Source: Actinomycetota bacterium
Lineage (GTDB): Bacteria > Actinomycetota > Thermoleophilia > Solirubrobacterales > Solirubrobacteraceae
Direction: 5' to 3'
DNA: 64,000 bases
Assembly (NCBI GenBank): GCA_018268595.1
Contig: JAFDWH010000026.1
Span: 124,001 to 188,000, forward strand
Positions 26,249-38,295 of this stretch are shown piece after piece. The position numbers and the translations under genes are program-made. Numbering within the stretch: the first letter of the stretch is position 1; every line of letters begins with the position of its first letter. The notes beneath the pieces were generated by a model. It did no database searches, was not told the DNA's origin, and was given only the letters and a program-made list of their open reading frames with translations.

Positions 26249-27736
26249 ATGGCTGGTTCCGACGACGCATCGACGGCGCCCGACGCCGAAGCGCTGCCGC
26301 AGGTGCTCGCGGCGCGCCGCGCCAAGCTGGAGCGGCTGCGCGCGGAGGGCGTCGAGCCGTTCCCGCATGCCTTCGAGGGCGTCGTGCCGATCACCGGCGT
26401 GCGCAACGCGCACGAGCAGCTCGAGGCCGGCGCCGAGACCGACGTCGCCTACCGCGTCGCTGGCCGCATCGCGGCCCGCCGCGGCCAGGGCAAGGCGGCC
26501 TTCATCGACCTCGTCGACCGCTCCGGGCGGATCCAGCTGCACGCGCGCGCGGACGTGCTCGCGCCGGACGCGTTCGAGCGCCTCGTGGGGCTCGACCTCG
26601 GCGACCTGATCGGCGTCGACGGGACGGTCTTCCGCTCGCGGCGCGGCGAGCTGTCGCTGCGCGTGGACGACTGGACGCTGCTGGCGAAGTCGCTGCGTCC
26701 GCCGCCGGAGAAGCACCACGGCCTGCAGGACGTCGAGACGCGCTTCCGCCACCGCGAGCTGGACCTGATCGCCTCGGAGGAGAGCCGCCAGCTGTTCATC
26801 GCCCGGGCGGCGATTGTCGCCGGCATCCGCCGCCACCTCGACGACGCCGGCTTCGTGGAGGTCGAGACGCCGGTCCTGCAGCCGCTCTACGGCGGCGCCA
26901 ACGCACGCCCGTTCACGACCCACCACAACGCGCTCGACCGCACGCTCTACCTGCGGATCGCGACCGAGCTCTACCTCAAGCGCTGCATCGTCGGCGGGCT
27001 GGAGAAGGTCTACGAGCTGGGCAAGGACTTCCGCAACGAGGGGATCTCGCACAAGCACAACCCCGAGTTCACGATGGTCGAGTGCTACGAGGCCTACGCC
27101 GACTACCGGGACATCGCCGCGCGCACAGAGCAGCTCGTCGCCGCCGCGGCCGCGCGGATGGACTACGACGGGCCGCTCGACCTGAGACCGCCGTGGAGAC
27201 GCGAGACGCTCGCCGACGCGATCCGCGAGCGGACGGGCGGGATCGACATCCTGGAGGCGCGCGACCGCGACGCGCTCGCCGCCGCGATGGAGGCGCGTGG
27301 ACTGCACGCCCCGCCGGGCGACACGTGGGCGCAGCTGGTCGACGAGCTGGTCACGAAGCACGTCGAGCCGACGCTGATCGAGCCGACGTTCCTGTTCGAC
27401 TACCCGGTCGAGCTGTCGCCGTTCGCGAAGGGCCACCGCGACGACCCGCGCCTCGCCGAGCGCTGGGAGGCCTACTGCCAGGGGATGGAGATCGCGAACG
27501 CCTTCACGGAGCTGAACGACCCGGACGAGCAGCGCCGCCGCTTCGAGCAGCAGCGCGCGCACGCCGAGGCGGGCGACGAGGAGGCGCAGCCGTACGACGA
27601 GGCGTTCGTGCAGGCGCTCGAGCAGGGGATGCCGCCGACGGGCGGCGTCGGCGTCGGGATCGACCGGCTCGTGATGGTGCTGACGGGACGCAGATCGATC
27701 CGCGAGGTCGTGCTGTTCCCGGCGATGCGCGACTAA
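26249..27736 (+). CDS. lysS: Lysyl-tRNA synthetase, class II
   Basis: A 495-residue class II synthetase. Residues about 65-165 form the OB-fold anticodon domain. The catalytic domain has motif 2 (GKDFRNEGISHKHNPEFTMV) and motif 3 (GVGVGIDRLVM, with the ATP-binding Arg), plus AFTELNDPDEQRRRF between. It charges tRNA-Lys. The first 15 residues are Ala/Asp-rich and variable. The ATG is nine bases after TAGCCT (26234-26239), which overlaps the greA stop codon, so lysS can be transcribed separately as a leaderless message. Confidence 0.96.
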   Translation: MAGSDDASTAPDAEALPQVLAARRAKLERLRAEGVEPFPHAFEGVVPITGVRNAHEQLEAGAETDVAYRVAGRIAARRGQGKAAFIDLVDRSGRIQLHARADVLAPDAFERLVGLDLGDLIGVDGTVFRSRRGELSLRVDDWTLLAKSLRPPPEKHHGLQDVETRFRHRELDLIASEESRQLFIARAAIVAGIRRHLDDAGFVEVETPVLQPLYGGANARPFTTHHNALDRTLYLRIATELYLKRCIVGGLEKVYELGKDFRNEGISHKHNPEFTMVECYEAYADYRDIAARTEQLVAAAAARMDYDGPLDLRPPWRRETLADAIRERTGGIDILEARDRDALAAAMEARGLHAPPGDTWAQLVDELVTKHVEPTLIEPTFLFDYPVELSPFAKGHRDDPRLAERWEAYCQGMEIANAFTELNDPDEQRRRFEQQRAHAEAGDEEAQPYDEAFVQALEQGMPPTGGVGVGIDRLVMVLTGRRSIREVVLFPAMRD

Positions 27737-27843
27737 CCGGTGTTCCTCCGCGGCAGATCCGTGACGACCACGTGCGTCGTCACGGCGGAATCTGCGCCGA
27801 CCTCTGCACCGAAGTGCTGTGCACCCTGTTGGTAGACTGGCGT

Positions 27844-27957
27844 ATGCCCGGCGAACGAACCCGACCGCTCAGTTCGACGGCCCGTCCGGCCGATGACCTG
27901 GGTGAGCGGGGGCGTCCGCGCCCCTCTCGACCATCCCGCCGCCTCACCGCCCAGTAG
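27844..27957 (+). CDS. Possible 37-codon leader ORF upstream of clpC
   Basis: ATG 27844 lies five bases after TAGACT (27833-27838) and opens a 37-codon frame, Arg/Pro-rich, whose stop is 18 bases before the clpC ATG. The arrangement resembles a leaderless leader peptide coupled to clpC, but the composition is what random GC-rich sequence gives, so it may be chance. Apart from this, 27737-27975 holds only the clpC promoter region. Confidence 0.25.
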   Translation: MPGERTRPLSSTARPADDLGERGRPRPSRPSRRLTAQ

Positions 27958-27975
27958 GGAAGGAACGTCGCACCC

Positions 27976-30534
<2,559 letters not shown>

Positions 30535-30565
30535 GCGCGCCGACCGTCACACAGGAACTGCCGGG

Positions 30566-30603
30566 CTCCGAGGCGACCAAGTGGTCGCCTCGGAGTGCTT
30601 TAC
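30566..30603 (+). terminator. Intrinsic terminator after clpC
   Basis: Arms at 30566-30579 and 30582-30595 (CTCCGAGGCGACCA and its complement) give a near-perfect 14-bp stem with a tiny loop, followed by TGCTTTAC. It isolates clpC from the compositionally odd gene downstream. Confidence 0.75.
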
Positions 30604-30680
30604 AAGAGGAGTAAGCGCTATTACCCTCTGGGCACCGGCTGTGAATGGGGGTTCACGGCCTCAAACGTAGGGGGAACAGC

Positions 30681-31328
30681 ATGGGCAAGCGAGGAGCGCT
30701 GCTCGCGCTCGCGGCTGTCGCGTGTCTCGCGGCGGTCCCGTCCGTCGCGTCCGCGAACAGGGCGATAGGCGTGGCGCCGGCAGGCGAAGTGACAAAATTC
30801 ACGCTGCCGGGGAGGCCGATGGTCATAACCGACAGCAACGGTGTGGTCATAGCGTGCAACGTCGTGTACAGGGAGGCGTGGGCACCGCGGATAGAAAAGG
30901 TCGTCGGGATGGCCGGTGGGGTCATCAGGGAAGGCATAGCCGAAGGCTGCGTCGGCGGCAACGGCATCGTCGAAGTCGAAGCCGTGATACTTCAGCTAGG
31001 GATGAACACACCCAAGCTGTACCAGTCGTTCAGGGGCATACTACCGAACATAACGTCGATACTATTCATCGCCAATCCGCTGCGGATACTAATCCGTTAC
31101 AAGGAAGTGCTGATGCCGCTGAACACCATAGGGTGCCTATTCCAGGGTCCTGTGGGCTTCGACACGGGTGAAGGCGTCAACAGGCTTGACAGGCTAATAA
31201 TCCAGAGGAACCAGTTCGTCCCGCTCATACTCCAGCTATTCGGGACGCTCCCGTGCCCGGCCAACATCAAGGTCGAAGGCACGTTCCAGATCGAACCCGC
31301 TCAGGCGCTGGTGCTACTCAACCAGTGA
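30681..31328 (+). CDS. Secreted protein with foreign codon usage
   Basis: A 215-residue exported protein of unknown family. The signal peptide is clear (GALLALAAVACLAAVPSVASA). The mature part has four Cys (possible disulfides) and many Ile, Leu, Asn and Val. The gene stands out in composition: about 8 of 12 Arg codons are AGG and about half of Ile codons are ATA, both almost unused in neighbouring genes, and it is visibly less GC-rich. GGGGAA precedes ATG 30681 by a few bases. The upstream 80 bases are also AT-richer. Flanked by the clpC terminator and a housekeeping gene, it looks like a single-gene insertion. Confidence 0.72.
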   Translation: MGKRGALLALAAVACLAAVPSVASANRAIGVAPAGEVTKFTLPGRPMVITDSNGVVIACNVVYREAWAPRIEKVVGMAGGVIREGIAEGCVGGNGIVEVEAVILQLGMNTPKLYQSFRGILPNITSILFIANPLRILIRYKEVLMPLNTIGCLFQGPVGFDTGEGVNRLDRLIIQRNQFVPLILQLFGTLPCPANIKVEGTFQIEPAQALVLLNQ

Positions 31329-31385
31329 CCGACGCTCGGGGCGGCCCCGCGTGGGTCGCCCCGTCCGCGGGGTAGATTCCCGCCC

Positions 31386-31625
31386 ATGGGCGATCCGGTC
31401 GAGATCAGAGTGCGTGACGACGGGCCGTACAAGGTGACGGGACCTGTGCGCCTGATCGACCCCGACGGCAAGGAGATCGCCTACGACCGCGAACGGCCGC
31501 TCGTGCTGTGCCGCTGTGGGCACTCGCGCACGAAGCCGTTCTGCGACAAGGCGCACCGCGACAGCGGCTTCTCCTCGTGCGTGCGCGCGGCGGCGCTCGC
31601 GCGCACGACGGACGCGTCGGGCTGA
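31386..31625 (+). CDS. CDGSH-type iron-sulfur protein
   Basis: A 79-residue protein with one CDGSH-like motif: CRCGHSRTKPFCDKAH, three Cys and one His that bind a 2Fe-2S cluster in this family. The N-terminal half is a small beta domain (GPVRLIDPDGKEIAYD) typical of the bacterial single-domain type. Likely electron transfer or redox sensing; no partner is evident. The start follows TAGATT (31373-31378) by seven bases. It is immediately upstream of radA, which has its own leaderless promoter. Confidence 0.88.
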   Translation: MGDPVEIRVRDDGPYKVTGPVRLIDPDGKEIAYDRERPLVLCRCGHSRTKPFCDKAHRDSGFSSCVRAAALARTTDASG

Positions 31626-31642
31626 GGCCGTACGCTGGCCGC

Positions 31643-33028
31643 ATGGCCCGCGCGACCTCCGTCCACGTCTGCTCGGAGTGTGGGCACGAGACGCCGCGCT
31701 GGGCGGGGCAGTGCCCCGGCTGCCGCGCCTGGAACACGCTTGTGGAGGAGGCGCGCGCCGCGCCCGGGCCGGCGGCGGGCGGGCGGCGGGGCGCCGGCGG
31801 CGGCAAGGCGCTGGCGCCGGTCGCGCTCGGTGACGTGAAGGCGGAAGCGGTCGCGCGCCTCTCGACCGGCGTCGGCGAACTGGACCGCGTGCTGGGCGGC
31901 GGCGTCGTGCCCGGCTCGCTCGTGCTGATCGGCGGCTCGCCGGGGATCGGCAAGTCGACGCTCACGACGATGGCGCTCGCGAACCTCGTCGCGGCCGGCC
32001 GCCGCACGCTCTACGTCTCGGCGGAGGAGTCGGCCGCGCAGATCAAGCTGCGCGCCGAGCGGCTGGGGGCGGCCGCGCACGCGCTGCGGATCCCGACGAT
32101 CGCCGAGACCGACCTCGCCGCGGTGCTGGCGACGCTCGAGCGCGAGCGCCCGGAGGTGTGCGTGGTCGACTCGGTGCAGACGCTCCACAGCGCGGCGCTC
32201 AGCGGCGCGCCCGGCTCCGTCGGGCAGGTGCGCGAGGTCGCGGGCGAGATCATGCGCGTCGCCAAGCAGCATGGGATCGCGGTGCTGCTCGTCGGCCACG
32301 TCACGAAGGAGGGCGCGCTCGCCGGCCCGCGCGTGCTCGAGCACCTCGTCGACTGCGTGCTGCAGTTCGAGGGCGAGCGCGAGCGCACCTACCGCACGCT
32401 GCGTGCGCTCAAGAACCGCTTCGGCTCCACCAGCGAGGCGGGCGTCTTCGAGATGCGCTCCGACGGCCTGGTCGAGGTCCTCGACGCCTCCGCGCGCTTC
32501 GTCGGCGAGGCGACGCGCGCGCCCGGGTCGGTCGTGCTGGCGGCGATGGAGGGCTCACGGCCGCTGCTCGTCGAGGTGCAGGCGCTCGTGTCGGCGTCCG
32601 ACCTGGAGATCCCGCGCCGCGTCGTCTCTGGGATCGACCGCAACCGCCTGGCGCTCGTGCTGGCCGTCCTCGCCCGCCACGGGGGCGTCGGCGTCGGCAC
32701 CTCGGACGTGTTCGTGAACGTCGTCGGCGGCGTGCGCGTGGACGAGCCGGGGGCGGACCTGGCGGTCGCGCTGGCGGTCGCGAGCGCGGCGCGCGGCGTC
32801 GCGCTGACGGACGCGCCCGACGATCCGCCGCTCGCCTGCTTCGGCGAGCTGGGGCTGACCGGCGAGCTGCGCACGGTCGCGCACGCCGAGCGGCGCGTCG
32901 CCGAGGCGCGCAAGTTCGGGCTGGCGACGATCGTCTCACCGGAGGCCGGCACGCTGCGCGCCGCGTTGCGCGCGCTGCGCGTGCGCGAGCGCGCGCGCGA
33001 GGGGCAGCCCGCGGTCGCCGCGCTCTGA
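31643..33028 (+). CDS. radA: DNA repair protein RadA
   Basis: A 461-residue branch-migration ATPase of recombination. Order: C4 zinc finger (CSECGHETPRWAGQCPGC, residues 9-26), RecA-like core with Walker A GGSPGIGKST (near 94), the RadA-specific KNRFGST loop (near 256) and a Lon-like C-terminal domain with GGVRVDEPGADLAVALAVAS. All key motifs are intact. TACGCT (31631-31636) precedes the ATG by six bases. It is followed by disA about 100 bases later, the conserved radA-disA pair linking DNA-integrity checking with c-di-AMP. Confidence 0.96.
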   Translation: MARATSVHVCSECGHETPRWAGQCPGCRAWNTLVEEARAAPGPAAGGRRGAGGGKALAPVALGDVKAEAVARLSTGVGELDRVLGGGVVPGSLVLIGGSPGIGKSTLTTMALANLVAAGRRTLYVSAEESAAQIKLRAERLGAAAHALRIPTIAETDLAAVLATLERERPEVCVVDSVQTLHSAALSGAPGSVGQVREVAGEIMRVAKQHGIAVLLVGHVTKEGALAGPRVLEHLVDCVLQFEGERERTYRTLRALKNRFGSTSEAGVFEMRSDGLVEVLDASARFVGEATRAPGSVVLAAMEGSRPLLVEVQALVSASDLEIPRRVVSGIDRNRLALVLAVLARHGGVGVGTSDVFVNVVGGVRVDEPGADLAVALAVASAARGVALTDAPDDPPLACFGELGLTGELRTVAHAERRVAEARKFGLATIVSPEAGTLRAALRALRVRERAREGQPAVAAL

Positions 33029-33130
33029 ACGCGCCCGTTCGTGCGATTGCGCACGCGTCGTCGCGCTTCGCGGCGAAATCCCTGCGCCGATGCCGAAAAT
33101 CACAGGAAAACCCGGTAGAATCGCGGCAGT

Positions 33131-34246
33131 ATGGCGCCACGCACCGGGGAAGAGCTCAAAGAGGAGCTCGAGTCTCGCCAAGAGCCCCGGCTCGTGAAGG
33201 CGCTCGAGATGGTCGCCCCCGGGACCGCGCTGCGGGAGGGGATCGACAACATCGTCCACGCCCGCACCGGCGCGCTGATCGTCGTCGGCGACGCGGACGA
33301 CCTCGCCTTCCTCTTCTCCGGCGGGCTCAAGCTCGAGATCGAGTACACGCCGGCGTTCCTGTACCAGCTCGCGAAGATGGACGGCGCGCTCGTGCTGAGC
33401 GCCAACGCGACGAAGATCGTGTGGGCGAACGTCCAGCTCACGCCGGACCCGACGATCCTCACGCTCGAGACCGGCACGCGCCACCGCACCGCCGAGCGCA
33501 TCTCCAAGCAGACGGAGGCGCTCGTGATCGCGATCTCGCAGCGCCGCGAGGTCGTCTCGCTCTACGTCGACGGCGCGAAGTACATCCTCGAGGACATCCC
33601 CGTCGTGCTGGCGAAGGCCAACCAGGCGCTGGCGACGCTCGACAAGTACCGCAGCCGCCTCGACCAGGTCTCGACGCGCCTGACCGCGCTCGAGTTCGAG
33701 GGCGGCACGACGCTGCACGACGTGCTGACCGTCCTCCAGCGCGCCGAGCTGGTGACGCGCATGGGCGTCGAGATCGAGCGCTACATCGTCGAGCTCGGCA
33801 CCGAGGGGCGCCTGATCGAGATGCAGCTCGACGAGACGATGGTCGGCGTCGCGGGCGACAAGGCCGCGCTCGTGCGCGACTATCTCGCCGAGGACTCCGA
33901 CGAGCGCTTCGCCGACGCGATCGACCAGCTCGTGCGCCTGCCGCACCAGGACCTGCTCGACTTCGGGCGCCTGTCCGAGCTGCTCGGCTACGACCGCAAG
34001 ACGAACACGCTCGACTTCCCCGTCTCGCCGCGCGGCTACCGCATCCTCGGGCGCATCCCGCGCCTGCCCCGGCTCGTGACGCAGCGCATCGTCGAGGAGT
34101 TCGGCGGGCTGGAGGAGCTGCTCGCAGCCGGCGACGGCGAGCTGGAGACCGTCGAGGGCGTCGGCGAGATCCGTGCGAAGGACATCCGCGAGGGCCTTCG
34201 CCGACAGCAGGAGATCAACCTCGTGGACCGCTACTTGCAGACCTGA
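33131..34246 (+). CDS. disA: DNA-integrity scanning diadenylate cyclase DisA
   Basis: A 371-residue octameric enzyme making c-di-AMP from two ATP while scanning DNA for branches. The DAC domain holds DGA (residues 84-86) and TGTRHRTAER with RHR at 117-119, both needed for catalysis. A helical linker follows, then a C-terminal HhH DNA-binding part (EEFGGLEELLAAGDGELETV and EGVGEIRAKDIREGL). TAGAAT (33116-33121) is nine bases before the ATG, so the message is probably leaderless. c-di-AMP usually controls K+ transport and wall hydrolases; no riboswitch for it was recognised in the window. Confidence 0.96.
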   Translation: MAPRTGEELKEELESRQEPRLVKALEMVAPGTALREGIDNIVHARTGALIVVGDADDLAFLFSGGLKLEIEYTPAFLYQLAKMDGALVLSANATKIVWANVQLTPDPTILTLETGTRHRTAERISKQTEALVIAISQRREVVSLYVDGAKYILEDIPVVLAKANQALATLDKYRSRLDQVSTRLTALEFEGGTTLHDVLTVLQRAELVTRMGVEIERYIVELGTEGRLIEMQLDETMVGVAGDKAALVRDYLAEDSDERFADAIDQLVRLPHQDLLDFGRLSELLGYDRKTNTLDFPVSPRGYRILGRIPRLPRLVTQRIVEEFGGLEELLAAGDGELETVEGVGEIRAKDIREGLRRQQEINLVDRYLQT

Positions 34247-34305
34247 ACAGACAATCGGGGGCTGCAGGACGGGCCCGCTTGGAGAAGGAGGCCACCATCA
34301 CCGAA

Positions 34306-34872
34306 TTGACCGAAGAGCAGATCGAGGACCTCGAGATCACCGTCGAGCTCGAGCACATCGAGTTCGAGATCGGCGACAACGTCGTGTATCCCCACCACGG
34401 AGCGGGGCAGGTCCTCAAGAAGGAGCAGAAGGACGTGCTCGGCGAGGTGCGCGAGTACCTCACGATCAAGATCCTCCACAACGACATGACCGTCATGGTC
34501 CCGACGGAGAACGCCGCGATAGCGGGCCTCCGGCGCGTGATCGACGAAGAGACGGTGAAGAGAGTGCTCGCCGTCCTCCAGGACGAATGCTCGGACATGC
34601 CGAAGAACTGGAACCGCCGCTTCAAGCACAACCGCGACAAGATCAAGACGGGCGACATCTACGAGCTCGCCGAGGTCGTGCGGAACCTCGCCATCCGAGA
34701 GGCGGAGAAGGGCCTGTCGACTGGCGAGAAGCAGATGTTCACGCGGGCGAAGAAGATCCTCGCCTCGGAGCTGATGTACGCGCTGGAGATGGGCGAGGAG
34801 GAGGCCGAGGAGCACCTCGACGAGCTGCTCGCCACCTCCGCGGACGGCAAGGTGACGCTCGCCACGAAGTAG
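34306..34872 (+). CDS. carD: CarD-family RNA polymerase-binding regulator
   Basis: A 188-residue protein that binds the polymerase beta subunit and stabilises open complexes, notably at rRNA promoters. The RID/Tudor domain begins FEIGDNVVYPHHGAGQVL. The helical DNA-binding domain contains PKNWNRRFKHNRDKIKTGD and GLSTGEKQMFTRAKKILASE, both hallmarks. The acidic C-tail ends in LATK. The start is ambiguous. AAGGAGG (34285-34291) is ideally spaced only to an ATC codon at 34297. TTG 34306 (14-base gap) and TTG 34279 are the conventional alternatives; 34306 is listed here. Position between disA and ispD is conserved in actinobacteria. Confidence 0.92.
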   Translation: MTEEQIEDLEITVELEHIEFEIGDNVVYPHHGAGQVLKKEQKDVLGEVREYLTIKILHNDMTVMVPTENAAIAGLRRVIDEETVKRVLAVLQDECSDMPKNWNRRFKHNRDKIKTGDIYELAEVVRNLAIREAEKGLSTGEKQMFTRAKKILASELMYALEMGEEEAEEHLDELLATSADGKVTLATK

Positions 34873-34894
34873 TCGCAGCACGGTCTGAGCGAAG

Positions 34895-35569
34895 ATGCCG
34901 GTCGCGCTGCTCGTGGCCGCCGGTCGTGGCGAACGCCTTGGCGCCGAGGGGCCCAAGGCGTTCGTCGTGCTGGCGGGCCGTCCGATGCTCGAGTGGAGCC
35001 TCGACGCGCTGCGGCTCGTGCCCGCGGTCTCGCGGATCGTCGTCGCGCTGCCGGAGGGCGCGGCCGCGCCGGCGGGCACGGTCGGCGTCGCCGGCGGGGC
35101 GGAGCGCTCGCACTCGGTGCGGGCGGCGCTCGACGCGGCCGGCGCGCTGCCGGACGACGAGCCGGTGATCGTGCACGACGCGGCGCGCCCGCTCGTCACG
35201 CCCGAGCTGTTCGAGCGGGCGCTGGGGGCGCTCGCCGCGCACGACTGCGACGCGGTCGTGGCGGCGGCGCGCGTGACCGACACGATCAAGCGCGCCGACG
35301 GCGCCGACCTGCGCGTCGCCGAGACGCTCGACCGCGCTGCGCTGTGGGCGGTGCAGACGCCGCAGGTGTTCCGCCGCGCGGCGCTCGCGCGCGCGCTCGC
35401 GCAGCCGGACGACGTGCTCGCCGCCGCGACCGACGACGCCGGCCTCGTCGAGCAGGCGGGCGGTCGGGTCCACGTCGTAGAGTCCCCGGCCGCGAACCTG
35501 AAGGTGACGACCCCGACCGACCTGCGGCTCGCCGAGCTGCTGCTGCGAGAGCGCTTCCCCCGATGCTGA
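34895..35569 (+). CDS. ispD: 2-C-methyl-D-erythritol 4-phosphate cytidylyltransferase
   Basis: A 224-residue MEP-pathway enzyme joining CTP to methylerythritol phosphate. The nucleotide-binding loop LLVAAGRGERLGAEGPKAF, the HDAARPLV motif (near 91), VAAARVTDTIKRADG and the C-terminal VESPAANLKVTTPTDLRLAE are family hallmarks, intact. It starts 22 bases after carD and its last codons overlap the PHP-family gene by 7 bp, which separates it from ispF. Confidence 0.95.
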   Translation: MPVALLVAAGRGERLGAEGPKAFVVLAGRPMLEWSLDALRLVPAVSRIVVALPEGAAAPAGTVGVAGGAERSHSVRAALDAAGALPDDEPVIVHDAARPLVTPELFERALGALAAHDCDAVVAAARVTDTIKRADGADLRVAETLDRAALWAVQTPQVFRRAALARALAQPDDVLAAATDDAGLVEQAGGRVHVVESPAANLKVTTPTDLRLAELLLRERFPRC

Positions 35570-36390
35570 CCGACTACCACGTCCACCTGCGCCCGGACGG
35601 CGCCGGCACGCCCGCCGCCGACTACTTCACCGCCGCGAACGTCGAGCGCTACCGCGCGGCGGCCGACGAGCGCGGGATCGCCGAGCTGGGCTGCTCCGAG
35701 CACGTCTACCGCTTCCGCCAGGCGCTCGACGTGTGGCAGCACCCGTTCTGGCGCGAGAACGCCGCCGACGACCTCGACGAGTACGTCGACTTCGCGCGCG
35801 CGCAGGGGCTGAAGGTCGGCGTCGAGGCCGACTTCGTCCCCGGCCGCGAGGACCGCATGGCCGCGCTGCTCGACGGCCGCGAGTGGGACTACGTGATCGG
35901 CTCGGTCCACTTCGTCGGCGACGAGGCGGTCGACCACCCGGACTGGGACATCTGGGCGACGCGCTCGGCCGACCCCGAGAAGGTCTGGAAGCGCTACTTC
36001 GAGTGGCTCGGCGAGGCGGCGCGCAGCGGGCTGTTCGACGTCCTCGCCCATCCCGACCTCGTGAAGGTGTGGGGGAGCGACCGGCCGCGGCCCGACGGCG
36101 ACCTGCGCCGCTTCTACGAGCTGGCGATCGAGGGGATCGCCGAGGCGGGCGTGGCGGTCGAGGTCTCCACGGCCGGCCTGCGCAAGCCGGTCGGCGAGCG
36201 CTACCCGGCGCCGCCGTTCCTCGCGATGTGCCTCGAGGCCGGCTGCCCGGTCGCGCTGTCGAGTGACGCGCACCTGCCCGAGCACGTCGGCTTCGAGTAC
36301 GCCTCGACGGTCGAGTGGCTGGCCGACCAGGGCGTGCGCGAGCTGTGCGTGTTCGAGCGGCGCGCGCGGCGGCTGGAGCCGATCGGGTGA
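35563..36390 (+). CDS. PHP-family phosphatase (HisJ/histidinol-phosphatase-like)
   Basis: A 275-residue metal-dependent PHP hydrolase. MLTDYHVHLRPDG supplies the first His pair, VEADFVPG and GSVHFVGD the next ligands, LAHPDLVKVWG and LSSDAHLPEHVG the last. The set matches HisJ-type histidinol phosphatases (three-metal site), so hydrolysis of histidinol phosphate or a related monoester is likely. No other his gene is nearby. It overlaps ispD by 7 bp and lies 37 bases before ispF, so it is embedded in the isoprenoid operon, an unusual position. Confidence 0.85.
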   Translation: MLTDYHVHLRPDGAGTPAADYFTAANVERYRAAADERGIAELGCSEHVYRFRQALDVWQHPFWRENAADDLDEYVDFARAQGLKVGVEADFVPGREDRMAALLDGREWDYVIGSVHFVGDEAVDHPDWDIWATRSADPEKVWKRYFEWLGEAARSGLFDVLAHPDLVKVWGSDRPRPDGDLRRFYELAIEGIAEAGVAVEVSTAGLRKPVGERYPAPPFLAMCLEAGCPVALSSDAHLPEHVGFEYASTVEWLADQGVRELCVFERRARRLEPIG

Positions 36391-36427
36391 GCGTCGTGCG
36401 CGCCGCCCGCCGCGGGGAGGCCCGCGG

Positions 36428-36913
36428 GTGATCGCGACCGGGATCGGCTGGGACGTCCACAGACTCGTGGCCGGCCGGCCGCTGATCCTCGGCGGCGTGC
36501 GGGTCGAGAGCGAGCTGGGGCTCGAGGGCCACTCCGACGCGGACGTGCTGACGCACGCGGTGATCGACGCGCTGCTCGGCGCGATCGGCGCCGGCGACGT
36601 CGGCGAGCACTTCCCCGACACCGACGAGCAGTGGCGCGGCGCGGACTCGCTCGAGCTGCTGCGCCACGTCGACGCGCTGATCGCCGAGCGCGGCTACCAC
36701 GTCGTCAACGTCGACGCGACCGTGATCCTCGAGCGCCCGAAGCTCGGCGAGCACAAGCAGGCGATGCGCGAGCGGCTCGCCGCGGCGCTCGAGCTCGGCC
36801 CCGACCGCGTGAACGTGAAGGCGACGCGCGGCGAGGGGCTCGGCTTCCTCGGCCGCGTCGAGGGCGCCGCCGCGCTCGCGATCGCGACGGTCGAGGCGCC
36901 GGCCGCGCAGTAG
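36428..36913 (+). CDS. ispF: 2-C-methyl-D-erythritol 2,4-cyclodiphosphate synthase
   Basis: A 161-residue trimeric MEP-pathway enzyme. GIGWDVHRLVAGRPL carries the zinc ligands Asp and His near residues 9-11. GHSDADVLTHAVIDALLGA, HFPDTDEQWRGADSLELL and VNVKATRGEGLGFLGR complete the signature. It acts two steps after IspD; ispE is not in the window. The GTG start at 36428 is chosen from the first conserved residues. Confidence 0.95.
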   Translation: MIATGIGWDVHRLVAGRPLILGGVRVESELGLEGHSDADVLTHAVIDALLGAIGAGDVGEHFPDTDEQWRGADSLELLRHVDALIAERGYHVVNVDATVILERPKLGEHKQAMRERLAAALELGPDRVNVKATRGEGLGFLGRVEGAAALAIATVEAPAAQ

Positions 36914-36927
36914 GTAGGGTGCGCCTC

Positions 36928-38294
<1,367 letters not shown>

Positions 38295-38295
<1 letters not shown>

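Noticed and set aside
32158-34305. Long plus-strand frame running into carD from inside radA and disA
   Set aside because: The part before carD is an out-of-frame Arg-rich shadow of disA; only the CarD segment is real.
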